DNA of 64,000 nucleotides from UBA3937 sp050951585. GTDB taxonomy: Bacteria; Bacillota; Peptococcia; DRI-13; DTU073. Shown one piece after another: positions 1 to 8,394 of this stretch (position 1 is its first letter; every line of letters starts with the position of its first letter). A program made the translations under genes and the position numbers. Location: contig JBMNJI010000010.1 in the NCBI GenBank assembly GCA_050951585.1, positions 1 through 64,000 of the forward strand, read 5' to 3'. The notes beneath the pieces are model-generated. The model worked only from the letters and a program-made list of their open reading frames with translations, did no database searches and had not been told where the DNA came from.

Positions 1-83
1 GCTTGAGCAACCGGAGCAAAAATCGTAAAAACGAAACAGAAAAGAAGCAAAGGCATGAAAACTCTTCTTAATTTTTTACCCAT
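1..83 (-). CDS. Exported protein, N-terminal signal peptide only (cut by window edge)
   Basis: An ATG at 83-81 on the minus strand lies 7 nt behind a strong ribosome binding site (AAGGAGGTA, 99-91). The reading frame stays open to the window edge. The 28 visible residues are a typical signal peptide: basic start MGKKLRR, a hydrophobic core rich in L, F and V, and a possible cleavage motif ending APVAQA. The mature protein is outside the window, so its function cannot be said. Confidence 0.7.
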   Translation of the reverse strand, partial: MGKKLRRVFMPLLLFCFVFTIFAPVAQ

Positions 84-201
84 TTCTTTCTACCTCCTTG
101 TCAAAGTATGGTGAGGACGAACCGTAATTACTACGATAACATGGGATAGAAAAAAAATCAGCCGGTAAATCCAGCCAATCATGAGGGTAAACTTGACAAT
201 T

Positions 202-1044
202 TTAAGATAAACCCAGTAATGCTCTTACTTCTTGCGGGGTCGCCAGCGGTCGCTCCAAAACCTGCGCCAAATTATGGATTCGTTTCACTAAATCCTCGTT
301 CGTTGCTTTCCTGGTGCGGGCTTCATTCCACCAAATCTGATCCTCGAGCCCAATCCTTACGCCGTCCGCAGCCGTTACCCCTACGGAAGTCATCCACTTT
401 TGCGAGTCGCCTATTCCTCCTGCCGACCAATATGATTTGGGCGGCAATTCCGAAGTCATCAGCCCGAGATGAGTTAACCGGGCTTGCGCCGACGCGATAT
501 TTCCTAACAGAATATTGAAATAGTACGGGGGACTGAGGATATCCTTTTTAATCAGATAATGGGTGTAATTCACCATCCCCAGATCAAAAACCTCCAACTC
601 CGGTTTAATCCCTTTTTCCCGCATTTTGGCAGCTAAACGCATAATGATATCAGGCTGATTGACACTGGCGGAGGTGACAAAATTTAAAGAGCTCAAAGTT
701 AGACTGGCCATCTGGGGCTTTTCATCACCACTCAATTCCAGGACCTCCGCCCTCTTTTCAAACTCATTAAAAACACGGCCACTCGTGGAGACAATCAGGA
801 TTAAATCAGGACATTTTTCCCTCACCTGCGCAATAATCCGGGCATAGACCTCCTTTTGATATGTGGGTTTTCCGGCGGCATCCCGTGCATGGAGATGCAC
901 CATGGAGACACCCCATTTTTGGCACGCGCATACATCCCTGGCAATCTCCTCCGGGGTGATGGGCACATATTCCGTCATTTCTTTCGTCGGAATGATCCCC
1001 GTCGGAGCTAAATTAATAATTAGCTTTTTTACCGCTTTTTTCAT
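202..1044 (-). CDS. BKACE family beta-keto acid cleavage enzyme (DUF849, Kce-like)
   Basis: A 280-residue protein of the beta-keto acid cleavage enzyme family (3-keto-5-aminohexanoate cleavage enzyme type). These Zn-dependent TIM-barrel enzymes condense a beta-keto acid with acetyl-CoA to give acetoacetate plus a CoA ester. Visible marks are the metal-binding HxH in MVHLHARD (His50, His52) and the later GVRIGLEDQIWW segment, where family members place a ligand Glu. The ATG at 1044 is preferred over the longer reading frame because GGGAGGAAC precedes it at 9 nt spacing and the protein then begins at MKKAVKKLI, as in relatives. It overlaps the end of the upstream NeuD-like gene by 32 bp, so the two are probably one transcript. 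The substrate cannot be read from sequence. It could serve lysine fermentation, carnitine or another keto acid, and no other kam/kce genes are in view. Confidence 0.85.
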   Translation of the reverse strand: MKKAVKKLIINLAPTGIIPTKEMTEYVPITPEEIARDVCACQKWGVSMVHLHARDAAGKPTYQKEVYARIIAQVREKCPDLILIVSTSGRVFNEFEKRAEVLELSGDEKPQMASLTLSSLNFVTSASVNQPDIIMRLAAKMREKGIKPELEVFDLGMVNYTHYLIKKDILSPPYYFNILLGNIASAQARLTHLGLMTSELPPKSYWSAGGIGDSQKWMTSVGVTAADGVRIGLEDQIWWNEARTRKATNEDLVKRIHNLAQVLERPLATPQEVRALLGLS

Positions 1045-1687
1045 CTCGCCGTTCCTCCCGCAAAACTCGTGCCGGTACCCCCACAACTGTTGTTCCGGGA
1101 GTCACATCTTTAACGACCACGGCTCCGGCCCCCACCACACCTTTTTCTCCCACTGTTCTTTGCCCCATAATCGTAGCTCCCGCCCCAATCAGACAGCCTT
1201 CTTTTAATACTGCTCCGCCCCCGATTACGGCGCCCGGACCGATAAAGACATGATCTTCAATGGTCACATCATGACTGATTAAGACCCCCAATCTTACAAT
1301 GACGTAATTCCCGATTCTGGTATTACCCCCGACGAGACAGCCTTCCGGCAGAATACAGCCGCGCCCCAATTCAACATACTGCAAATCAATGGCCGGATGA
1401 ACCAGGGAAGCAACCGCACAGCCGGAGGCATCAAGCAAGTCACCAATCTCTTTGATCTTCGCTGTATTGGTCGAAATATTATTAAAAAAGAAAGCATCCT
1501 CTTTCACCAAATGCGGAATAAGTTGGCGCGTCCCAAGAATCGGATAAGCACCAAAACTACTGCCCTGAAGCTTTTCCTTGTCGTCAATAAATCCGACCAG
1601 TTTCCAGAGATGCTGTTCACGGTTAATTGCCTCGACTAATTTAATCACATCAAAAAAAGCCGCCCCGAAAATAACCAGCTTTTTCAT
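1013..1687 (-). CDS. NeuD/PglD-like sugar O-acyltransferase, left-handed beta-helix
   Basis: A 224-residue protein of the sialic-acid O-acetyltransferase NeuD family. Residues 1-90 form a Rossmann-like N-terminal domain (KKLVIFGAAFFDVIKL), less Gly-rich than the usual GxGG motif. Residues about 95-205 are hexapeptide repeats (for example GCLVGGNTRIGNYVIV and VFIGPGAVIGGGAVL) that fold as a left-handed beta-helix binding acetyl-CoA. Such enzymes acetylate sugars of surface polysaccharides in the cytoplasm. A TTG directly precedes the ATG at 1687; the ATG is preferred because GGTGAGG then sits at usual spacing. It is the first gene of a pair with the BKACE gene. The acceptor sugar is unknown. 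Confidence 0.75.
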   Translation of the reverse strand: MKKLVIFGAAFFDVIKLVEAINREQHLWKLVGFIDDKEKLQGSSFGAYPILGTRQLIPHLVKEDAFFFNNISTNTAKIKEIGDLLDASGCAVASLVHPAIDLQYVELGRGCILPEGCLVGGNTRIGNYVIVRLGVLISHDVTIEDHVFIGPGAVIGGGAVLKEGCLIGAGATIMGQRTVGEKGVVGAGAVVVKDVTPGTTVVGVPARVLREERRDEKSGKKANY

Positions 1688-1932
1688 CAATCCCTCACCA
1701 AACCCGGATTTATCCCTCTTACTACGGTAATCCCTTTAATATTGCTATATCTTATGAACTGTTTGGACGCTTTGTGACACTGTGGCATCCTTTGACCGTA
1801 AACATATGATATGAATGAAAAGAAGCCCTGGGGGCACTTCTGTCTGCCCTACAAAAATTGAAATGAGATACAAAGTGAAATTAGACATAGAAAAAAGGAA
1901 GAAAACACGCTAGAAAGGATGTGCAACTGTCC

Positions 1933-2922
1933 ATGCGCATTTTATTTGCCAACGGGTGCCCTGTTTGGGCGAACAGCCTACCCTGGGGATTTCGCCAATT
2001 AAACCATCCCGTTGAGATTCTCCCGTTGATTGAGCAAAAAAGCCTCAGCCAGACCATGCGTAATTTCAAACCCGATATCGTGCTTACGGTGGGCTGGATT
2101 AGTGAATATACCCCTGCGAAAATAGCCCTGCTCAAAAAAACAGCCCGGCAATATGGCTGTCTGCAAGCCTACTGGGCAACTGAAGATATTAATCACCTGC
2201 GGAAATGGTCCATCCCACTCGTGAAAAAGCTGCAGCCCGATGTGGTGTTTACCATCAATGCGGCCTGTATCTCCGCCTATCGGGAGTTAGGAATCCCAGC
2301 CTTTCATCTCGACTTTGGCTATAATCCGGATGTTTCTGCGGGCCCCGCTGCAGAACCGGTTGCATGTTTTTCCCATGAGATCGCTTTAATCGCCAATTGT
2401 TATCCCAGCCTGGAGGCACCTCATAAATTTCGGACCCGGTGCCTGGAAATACTGCTCTATCCTTTGCTGGAAAAGAATTATGATGTTGCCTTGTACGGAA
2501 AGGACTGGGAAAAATCCGTGCTCTTTCAGAAATATACACCCTCTCAGGTAGCTTATCAGGGCGCAATTCCCTTTGCCGATACATTTCAAGTATATAAAAC
2601 CGCGAAGATTATTCTTAATCTGCAAAACCAAAACGCCTTTCCGACGCAGGTAACCAGCCGTACCTTTGAGATCACCGGATCCGGCGGTTTTCAACTCACG
2701 GCACGAACCCCCGCCCTTGAGAAACTCTTTGTGCACAGCCAGCATCTGGTGATGTCCGCATCGGCGGAAGAAACCCTGGCCTTAGTGGACTATTACCTGC
2801 AAAATGAAAAGGAAAGAAAAGAAATTGCCCTTCACGGGCAAAAACTGGTGTTAGCGAAACATACTTATCGTCAGCGGGCGGAAACCTTCCTAACCTGTCT
2901 CAAGAAAATCAGGAAGAAATAG
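1933..2922 (+). CDS. CgeB-like glycosyltransferase
   Basis: A 329-residue protein resembling the CgeB family: a DUF3880-like N-terminal half (MRILFANGCPVWANSL start; KPDIVLTVGWISEY near residue 50) and a GT1-type C-terminal domain (about 195-320) with the SRTFEITGSGGFQLT segment typical of the nucleotide-sugar site. In Bacillus, CgeB is a mother-cell protein that modifies the outermost spore layer; a spore-surface role here is inference. Two starts are possible, GTG 1921 or ATG 1933. AGAAAGGA ends one base before the GTG, too close for use, so ATG 1933 is chosen. It stands alone on the plus strand. The upstream segment CATATGATA at 1803-1811 fits a SigK-type -10 (CATAnnnTA), but no convincing -35 was found. 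Confidence 0.7.
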   Translation: MRILFANGCPVWANSLPWGFRQLNHPVEILPLIEQKSLSQTMRNFKPDIVLTVGWISEYTPAKIALLKKTARQYGCLQAYWATEDINHLRKWSIPLVKKLQPDVVFTINAACISAYRELGIPAFHLDFGYNPDVSAGPAAEPVACFSHEIALIANCYPSLEAPHKFRTRCLEILLYPLLEKNYDVALYGKDWEKSVLFQKYTPSQVAYQGAIPFADTFQVYKTAKIILNLQNQNAFPTQVTSRTFEITGSGGFQLTARTPALEKLFVHSQHLVMSASAEETLALVDYYLQNEKERKEIALHGQKLVLAKHTYRQRAETFLTCLKKIRKK

Positions 2923-3430
2923 TAGGAAGCTTCACGTTCTCCCGCTCGACTGGAATGAATTTTACGCCGGGTATACTCTCCTCGTCCGGCTTGCTCTGAG
3001 CGCTTTTTTCGGCAACCGCGCCGCAGCCACATTCTTTGCCCCTACAACTCACGTTGAAAGGCATGACACTGTCACTGTCGAGATGCGGTGGCAAGGGGTA
3101 TTTAAGATTTTCCGCAGGTGTCGTTGACGCAAACTGAAAGAGGGGCCCATCCGGCGGTAAAAAAAGTGACTGCAGATTTATTTTGCCCTTGCCTTTGGTT
3201 TTGGCATGTTTCACCCGGCTGTTTACCACCTGCTTTTTTACTCTTTTGTTTTCTCTATTTTGGGCATTTGTCTGGGCGGGCGCACCCGACTCAGCTTCAG
3301 CGCATCTGTCCTGACCCAGGCTGCCATGATCTTCAGCTTGCTCTTTTTGGGCGTTGTATATTTGTGCTTGGGCGGATTGTTCACTGACTTGTTCACTGAC
3401 TTGTTCACTGTCCTGTTCACTGACTTGTTC
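2909..3430 (-). pseudogene. Displaced C-terminal part of the preceding unknown gene
   Basis: This frame is open from upstream of the repeat array to 2909. It carries on the peptide repeat that the upstream gene begins: the first frame reads SKQDSKQDSEQDS, and this one reads EQVSEQDSEQVSEQVSEQ. After the array come about 145 residues of plausible protein with a Cys cluster (SCRGKECGCGAV) and a well-formed end (ERENVKLP). It has no start codon or ribosome binding site of its own at the array. A single length change in one repeat unit (3430-3443) would join it to the N-terminal part and give a protein of about 440 residues. It is called the displaced half of one gene. A real frameshift, a switchable repeat and a sequencing error are all possible. 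Confidence 0.55.
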
Positions 3431-4227
3431 ATGCTGTCCTGTTCGCTGTCCTGTTTGCTGTCCTGTTTGCTTACCAGTCCTTCCGCAGCATCTGTCTCTG
3501 CCTGCCCGCAATATACCTCTTCCCATCTTTCATCCTGATCCAGATCCTGTACTTTATCCGGGCTTTCTGCGCCGTCCTGCCGGGAAAAGACCTTCATTTG
3601 TTCTGAATCTTCGTCTATGGTAAGCTCAAAGTTTTGCTCATCAGCTTTGACATTATATATTTCCCTCTTAAATAGTTCTACCCTCTCCGCGGATAGATCC
3701 ATTCCATAGCATTCGATTAAGGCCTGATAGATATGAAAACGAAATAGTTCCTCCTCGCTCAAGGGAATATTCGTAATCTCCATGAGCACTGTCGGAACAC
3801 TGGAAAAATAGTACCGGCAATACCGCCACTTCCTTAAGCAGGTGAAAAATCCCGGAAGCTCAAAATCAATTTCTTTATTATACCGCGTACACTGCTTAAT
3901 AATTGCCGCCGTCAGCTTTAAGTTCTCCTGACGGTTCCCCAGAAAGGGGAAGATCCGCACCCTGCTCTTTTTCTCCGCATCCTCTCTCTGCAAAGCTTGT
4001 GTTCCGGAAGCCTGACGTGTTTCCGGGACTGCCTGATTCCCTTCCTTCCCCTGAAAACTGAGCAATACCTGCAGGTTCATCATCTCTAATAGCCGCTCAA
4101 AGGAGGCTGTTTCCGCTACATTAAAGGTAATCGCCCCCTGCCGGGTTACGCTGTCGGGTAAAGAACCAAATGTCAGAGTCACGCCATTAATACGCGGGAC
4201 AATTGAATAAACATGCTCTTCGGACAT
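3238..4227 (-). CDS. Unknown protein, N-terminal part of a frameshifted gene
   Basis: A 329-residue reading frame starting at ATG 4227 behind AGGTGG (9 nt). A GTG at 4239 is less well placed. No family is recognised. Residues 1-60 are a compact segment (SIVPRINGVTLTFGSLP). About 95-200 is mixed Cys/Tyr/Arg-rich sequence (FFTCLRKWRYCRYYFSSV). From about 215 the chain turns acidic and then enters 12-nt repeats. Up to the repeats it is probably the authentic N-terminal part of a larger protein. After the repeats this frame reads NKSVNRTV and a basic tail that looks out of frame. The continuation lies in the next frame (2909-3430). Neighbours on both sides (CgeB-like, CAP domain, Cys-rich protein) suggest a sporulation or envelope context, but that is inference. 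Confidence 0.5.
   Translation of the reverse strand: MSEEHVYSIVPRINGVTLTFGSLPDSVTRQGAITFNVAETASFERLLEMMNLQVLLSFQGKEGNQAVPETRQASGTQALQREDAEKKSRVRIFPFLGNRQENLKLTAAIIKQCTRYNKEIDFELPGFFTCLRKWRYCRYYFSSVPTVLMEITNIPLSEEELFRFHIYQALIECYGMDLSAERVELFKREIYNVKADEQNFELTIDEDSEQMKVFSRQDGAESPDKVQDLDQDERWEEVYCGQAETDAAEGLVSKQDSKQDSEQDSMNKSVNRTVNKSVNKSVNNPPKHKYTTPKKSKLKIMAAWVRTDALKLSRVRPPRQMPKIEKTKE
3382..3467 (-). repeat. Seven tandem 12-bp units, one expanded to 14 bp
   Basis: On the minus strand the units follow AACARGWCAGYR: AACAGGACAGCA, AACAGGACAGCG, AACAGGACAGCATG, AACAAGTCAGTG, AACAGGACAGTG, then AACAAGTCAGTG twice. Six units are 12 nt (four codons). The third (3443-3430) is 14 nt and shifts the frame. 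Within coding sequence the array gives a (D/V)S(E/K)Q peptide repeat. Confidence 0.85.
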
Positions 4228-4293
4228 ACTCTTTCCCACCTTACTTTATTCACTACTTACCACTATATGAAAAGACACTGCATTCTGTTAGCC

Positions 4294-4332
4294 CAAAAAA
4301 AGCAGCTCTTTCTTTTTAAGCAAAGAGCTGCC
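4294..4332 (-). terminator. Rho-independent terminator after the CAP-domain gene
   Basis: On the minus strand a GCAGCTCTTTG / AAAGAGCTGC stem with a short loop is followed by TTTTTTT. It lies 47 bp downstream of the stop of the secreted CAP-domain gene and before the unknown gene starting at 4227. Confidence 0.85.
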
Positions 4333-4378
4333 GGCAAACCGTCCAAAATCATATGTCTTATAAAAGTCTCTATTATAT

Positions 4379-5047
4379 TTACTGCATAATAAACAACTGG
4401 GTGACGACTACACCATAAGTATCCTGAAGTATCCCGATCCCCACATGTGTGAAATTGCGGTTTAACATATTCGCCTTATGCCCGGAACTAGCCATCAACA
4501 ATATAAAGGCATGTTGCCCATTCCTGGCTTTCGCCAGGTTTTCCCCCACCGAATAAAAACGTATCCCGGCATTATATACCATATTGGCAAAAGAGCCATA
4601 AACCGGCGAGGTATGTGAAAAATAGTTGTTTTGAATGATATCCTGGCTTTTCAACCTGGCCAAATTAGTCAATGCAGGCATTAAAGACAGCGGTTTTAAA
4701 CCATTTTTTGCTCTCTCCGTATTAAGCAGACTCAGCATCTGTTGCTCCTGCACGGCTAACACGCCATTGATATTTTGCCCCGGAGCAGGCTGCGGTTCAG
4801 GTGTTGGAACAGGGGCAGGTTCAGGTGTGGGATTGGGTTTAGGTTGCGGGGTCGGCGTAGGAGTAGTCGGCGTGGTAGGTTGGGGGGTTGTGGGAGCCGG
4901 TTGAGTAATATTTCCCTGTTGACTACGAAGCTCCAAGATCTTCGCCGCCCCCCAGGATGCCTGTGCTTCACCGACAAAGAAAAACTGCGAGGCCAAGAAA
5001 ACACCGAGTCCGACGGAAGCCCATCTTTTCATTGTTTTTTTCTGCAT
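4379..5047 (-). CDS. Secreted CAP/SCP-domain protein (YkwD-like)
   Basis: A 222-residue exported protein. Residues 1-30 form a signal peptide (MQKKTMKRWASVG... ending GEAQAS). Residues about 45-90 are a Pro/Thr/Gln-rich linker of PTP, PQP and PEP units. Residues about 98-222 are a CAP (SCP-like) domain with the typical LLNTERAKNGLKPL helix, YFSHTSPVYGSF, GENLAK and SGHKANMLN motifs. This resembles B. subtilis YkwD and the spore protein YlbC/CotJ-neighbour class. These domains are extracellular and their biochemical role is not settled. The start is fixed by GAGGAGGTAATTT before the ATG. It is a monocistronic unit ended by the hairpin at 4294-4332. Confidence 0.88.
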   Translation of the reverse strand: MQKKTMKRWASVGLGVFLASQFFFVGEAQASWGAAKILELRSQQGNITQPAPTTPQPTTPTTPTPTPQPKPNPTPEPAPVPTPEPQPAPGQNINGVLAVQEQQMLSLLNTERAKNGLKPLSLMPALTNLARLKSQDIIQNNYFSHTSPVYGSFANMVYNAGIRFYSVGENLAKARNGQHAFILLMASSGHKANMLNRNFTHVGIGILQDTYGVVVTQLFIMQ

Positions 5048-5311
5048 AAATTACCTCCTCGTCTAATCTGTTTTGAGCCGCGTTTTTCACCTCTACTATA
5101 TCCAATCTCCTCAGCAACAACAAATGAGTAAATCAAAGTTGTCATTTTATCTGCCGTAAGGAAATCCTGAACAGGCCGTCTTTCAGCCTATTTTATTATT
5201 TAGGTCCCCCTTTCCTTATTTTGCCAGCCCAGCGATTGAAGAACACCGCTTCCCCCTCTTGAATACAATAAAGAAAAATAACTGGCTGCCCAGCAACAAG
5301 GAGGAAAAAGC

Positions 5312-5590
5312 ATGAGCTGGTATCAGGATAAATTTCAGCAAATTAACCCCGGCGCACAGAGGGTGAACCCGAAAAAAACCCTTCTCCCCATCACCATTAC
5401 TAATCTGGATTCACCCCTCGATGAGGACAAATTATTAAAGGCCCTTTTAGAACTGCAAGGAATTACTGATGTAAAATCAAATCTAGCGCAAAAACAACTT
5501 TTTATTACTTTTAATCCCGATTTGGTGCGGGTTGAGACCATCGCCTATACCATTTCCAACCTCGGCTATCATTATGTGCAACGTAGCTGA
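5312..5590 (+). CDS. Small HMA-like (ferredoxin-fold) protein lacking CxxC
   Basis: A 92-residue protein with a clear ribosome binding site (AAGGAGGAAAAAGC-ATG). Residues 25-90 follow the beta-alpha-beta pattern of heavy-metal-associated domains: PITITNLDSP, LLELQGITDVKSNLAQKQLFITFNPDLV, then TIAYTISNLGYHY. The metal-binding CxxC of copper chaperones is absent and there are no cysteines at all, so metal transport is unlikely. It stands alone between a secreted CAP protein and a Cys-rich protein. The function is unknown. Confidence 0.7.
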   Translation: MSWYQDKFQQINPGAQRVNPKKTLLPITITNLDSPLDEDKLLKALLELQGITDVKSNLAQKQLFITFNPDLVRVETIAYTISNLGYHYVQRS

Positions 5591-5720
5591 AGGAATTGTC
5601 ATTAAACCTGGTAGGTCTTATCAGGAAAAAACTTTTCCTTTCGGAAACAGTAACAATTAGATGTCATGTATAATAAGATAAAGCAGACATAATTATGAGA
5701 AAAAGGAGGAAAGAAACATA

Positions 5721-6320
5721 ATGGAAGAAGCTAAGATTAGCCAAATAACACCCGGTATGTGCCCGCCGGAGGGCTGCCCGCCTCCGACCAGAATAGAGTG
5801 TATCGTCGTTGATAAAGTATATGACAGTTGCTTCCAGATCAATGATCTGACCAGAGATACAACTATTTCTGATTTTACGACCGACATGTTTAGTGAAGGA
5901 GATGTAATTCCCTGTGCCCAAAACGGCGACATCACCTGTTCCGAAATTTCCCGCGTGGATGCCGGCGGCGGATTCTTTACCGTTACTATTCTTGTTTCGG
6001 TTCCTGTAACCCTTACTAACCCCAATGACCCAACCGAAACAGTTGACCGAACCTTTACCTTTACCAAGACCGCTACACTTTGCTGCCCGCCGGGCGTATC
6101 GCCCGACTGCTCGGAAAGTAGTATCCTTTTCTGTAATTGCATCGTAACCGGATTTACCAATGCCTCTCTTGCCGTTACCTGTACTCTACAGGTCTGCGTA
6201 GTCATCAAGTGCATTCTGCAAGTTCAGCTTCTTGTCCCAAGCTATGGCTTCTGTGTTCCGGCCCCTTGCATTACTTTGCCGGGGGTTTGCCCACCAACTC
6301 CACCGGCTCAATGCTTCTAA
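5721..6320 (+). CDS. Cys-rich protein, possibly spore-associated
   Basis: A 199-residue protein with about 20 Cys, many in CPP or CxxC-like settings (GMCPPEGCPPP, LCCPPGVSPDC, FCNCIV) and a Cys-Phe end. The segment IECIVVDKVYDSCFQ near residue 25 resembles a motif of uncharacterised Clostridia proteins. AAAAAGGAGGAAAGAA gives a strong start at 5721. No signal peptide or membrane segment is visible. High Cys, lack of export signals and the sporulation-rich surroundings suggest a spore coat or exosporium component; this is inference. CATAATTATG at 5687-5696 is a loose match to a mother-cell sigma -10. The gene ends in a strong terminator. Confidence 0.7.
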   Translation: MEEAKISQITPGMCPPEGCPPPTRIECIVVDKVYDSCFQINDLTRDTTISDFTTDMFSEGDVIPCAQNGDITCSEISRVDAGGGFFTVTILVSVPVTLTNPNDPTETVDRTFTFTKTATLCCPPGVSPDCSESSILFCNCIVTGFTNASLAVTCTLQVCVVIKCILQVQLLVPSYGFCVPAPCITLPGVCPPTPPAQCF

Positions 6321-6340
6321 AGCAGCCGAAACTGCGACAT

Positions 6341-6383
6341 AAAAAAAGGGGGTGCGTTCTGCAATACGTACCCCCTTTTTTTA
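6341..6383. terminator. Bidirectional terminator between convergent genes
   Basis: GGGGGTGCGT and ACGTACCCCC form a stem with one mismatch, flanked by A7 on the left and T8 on the right. It can end the Cys-rich gene on the plus strand and the MFS gene (stop at 6414) on the minus strand. Confidence 0.85.
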
Positions 6384-6413
6384 TTGCCTGCTTTGCTATT
6401 TACCTTTTGCTGG

Positions 6414-7802
6414 TTACTGTCTGTCCCCTGCTTCCTCAGCTCTGCCCAGCTTTCCTCGCGCTAAGGAGGCAAAGATGCCGCCAAAACAGATCAGCGTAAA
6501 AACGAGAAACGACACTCTGGTGCTCTTCACCAATAAATTGCTGTACGCCGGAGTAATCGTTACCGTGCCCAGATAAAGGGTCGAAATGAAAGTCATCAGC
6601 GCCATACTCAATGATTGCCCAAGTAGCCGCATGGTCCCCAGTACAGCGGAAGCAACTCCATACTCCTTCTTCTCAACGGAGCTCATGATGGCATTATTGT
6701 TGGGTGAAGCAAAAAAGGCAAAACCAATCCCCAATAAAGCAAAATTAAGCATTAAAAGCCATCCGGGCGTTTCCGCAGTAAGAAACGAGAAAAAGAAAAG
6801 ACCCACGGTCGTAATCAGCATACCCAGAGAAGCAACTATCCGCGGTTCAACCCGGTCGGATAATCTTCCGGCAAACGGGGAGAACAGGGCTTGCAGAACC
6901 GGCTGACACAACAAAACCATTCCGGCTGTTTGCGCATCAAGCCCTCTGACGATCTGTAAATGCAAAGAAAGCAAAAAAGCAACCGCCGCGGTGGCACTAT
7001 AACTGATCAAGGCCGCCAAACTCGAAAAAGCAAAGGTGATATTCCGGCAAAATAGCTTCAAATGAATCAACGGAGCTTCTTCTTTCAACTCATGATAAAC
7101 GAAATAGATCATAATGCTTAGGCCCACTGCAAAAATATAGATTGCGCCGGACCACCGCACCAATGACGAAGCCCCGTACATGAAGGCGCCAACTCCCAGT
7201 GTATAGTAGAGGGCGCCCCGGGCATCAAAATGTTCACCGCCGGCACTAATCCATTCTTTCCGCAGATATTTTCGTTCCAGTAAAAGCACCAAAAAGCTGA
7301 TTAGTGTTGTCAGAAAAAAAATATACCGCCAGCCCAGATAATGAGTAATACTTCCCCCTATTACCGGACCTAACGATAAACCAAGATACACAGCCGCGGA
7401 ATTAATCCCAAAAACGCGGCCTCGCTCCTCCGGTGGAAACACCGAAGTAAGAATAGAAACCGAAGTAGCAAAAATCATGGCGGATGCGATCCCCTGAATA
7501 GTCCTGAAGACAATCAATGATTGCATCGACCAGCCAAATCCGCACAGTAAAGAAGCAAAGGAAAAAAGGGCAATCCCCCAAACAAATATTTTTCTTTTGC
7601 CGACGATATCACTAAGCCGGCCCAAGGGAAGCAGAAAGGCAGTCGAGGCCAGTAAATAGCTGGTCGAAATGAAGCTAAGCAGATAGACATCACTCTTGAA
7701 TTGTTGTCCAATGGCCGGAATCGCCAGATTAATGGCACTACCCATAAACGGTGTTAGGAAGGAGGCTGCGGTTAGAACCAACAGGGTGAGCTTTTTATTC
7801 AT
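6414..7802 (-). CDS. MFS drug-type exporter (DHA2/EmrB-like)
   Basis: A 462-residue inner-membrane transporter of the proton-driven drug antiporter group with 14 predicted helices. Motif A is GRLSDIVGKRKIF near residue 62, and the antiporter motif C is GLSLGPVIGG near residue 146. Start ATG 7802 overlaps the nrdG stop as ATGA, so it is translationally coupled to nrdG and sits at the end of the nrdR-nrdD-nrdG operon. The substrate cannot be predicted. An exporter in the anaerobic ribonucleotide reductase operon is not usual. Read-through from the NrdR-controlled promoter would make it respond to dNTP status. Confidence 0.88.
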   Translation of the reverse strand: MNKKLTLLVLTAASFLTPFMGSAINLAIPAIGQQFKSDVYLLSFISTSYLLASTAFLLPLGRLSDIVGKRKIFVWGIALFSFASLLCGFGWSMQSLIVFRTIQGIASAMIFATSVSILTSVFPPEERGRVFGINSAAVYLGLSLGPVIGGSITHYLGWRYIFFLTTLISFLVLLLERKYLRKEWISAGGEHFDARGALYYTLGVGAFMYGASSLVRWSGAIYIFAVGLSIMIYFVYHELKEEAPLIHLKLFCRNITFAFSSLAALISYSATAAVAFLLSLHLQIVRGLDAQTAGMVLLCQPVLQALFSPFAGRLSDRVEPRIVASLGMLITTVGLFFFSFLTAETPGWLLMLNFALLGIGFAFFASPNNNAIMSSVEKKEYGVASAVLGTMRLLGQSLSMALMTFISTLYLGTVTITPAYSNLLVKSTRVSFLVFTLICFGGIFASLARGKLGRAEEAGDRQ

Positions 7803-8311
7803 CTTACGCTTCGCCCACCATCGATATTTAGTTCAATCACATTGTTTCTTTTTAATAATGATTTGGGCACATCAATAATCCGCTGATTGGACGAGCCACG
7901 AAAAGCCAGCCCTAAATCCTTTTGCTGTTCGATAAATGGCCCGTCAACTAAAACATCGATCAGGCCCATCACCGGTAAATCTTTGACCTCCTCAAAGTTG
8001 TACCCGGTGTACACCCAAATACTCAGATCCGGTCTTTTTTTCCGGATACAGGTCAGAACATCAAACAACGCATCCGCCTGCATTAACGGATCCCCGCCGC
8101 TAAAAGTAATCCCAGAATGCTGAGGCGTGATTCTTTTCAGGATCATCCGGGCAAAATCCTTCGCCTCAACTTCCCGTCCGCTGTTCCCGGGAATAAGGTC
8201 CGGATTATGGCAACCCGGACAATGCCTTGGACAACCCTGTAAAAAGGTTACTAACCTGATCCCTGTTCCATCGACGACTGAATCACTAATTATTCCGGCA
8301 TACTTGATCAT
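7799..8311 (-). CDS. nrdG: Anaerobic ribonucleotide reductase activating enzyme NrdG
   Basis: A 170-residue radical-SAM protein. GCPRHCPGCHNPDL gives the CxxxCxxC cluster ligands Cys27, Cys31 and Cys34, and FSGGDPLMQ is the SAM-binding GG motif. It reduces S-adenosylmethionine to create the glycyl radical on NrdD. Length and motifs fit the family. The ribosome binding site GGAGGG lies 8 nt before ATG 8311. It is downstream of nrdD with a small membrane protein gene between them, and its stop overlaps the MFS start. The activity requires anaerobic conditions. Confidence 0.96.
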   Translation of the reverse strand: MIKYAGIISDSVVDGTGIRLVTFLQGCPRHCPGCHNPDLIPGNSGREVEAKDFARMILKRITPQHSGITFSGGDPLMQADALFDVLTCIRKKRPDLSIWVYTGYNFEEVKDLPVMGLIDVLVDGPFIEQQKDLGLAFRGSSNQRIIDVPKSLLKRNNVIELNIDGGRSVR

Positions 8312-8394
8312 GTTTTGCTCCCTCCAGAGTGTCTATAATATATCCCCTTAATCCCCACTATTACATTATGCAAAGAAGCTTTATATTTTACAGA

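Noticed and set aside
4635..4904. Gly/Val-rich plus-strand frame of 89 codons
   Set aside because: It is the reverse side of the Pro/Thr linker in the CAP-domain gene and has no ribosome binding site.
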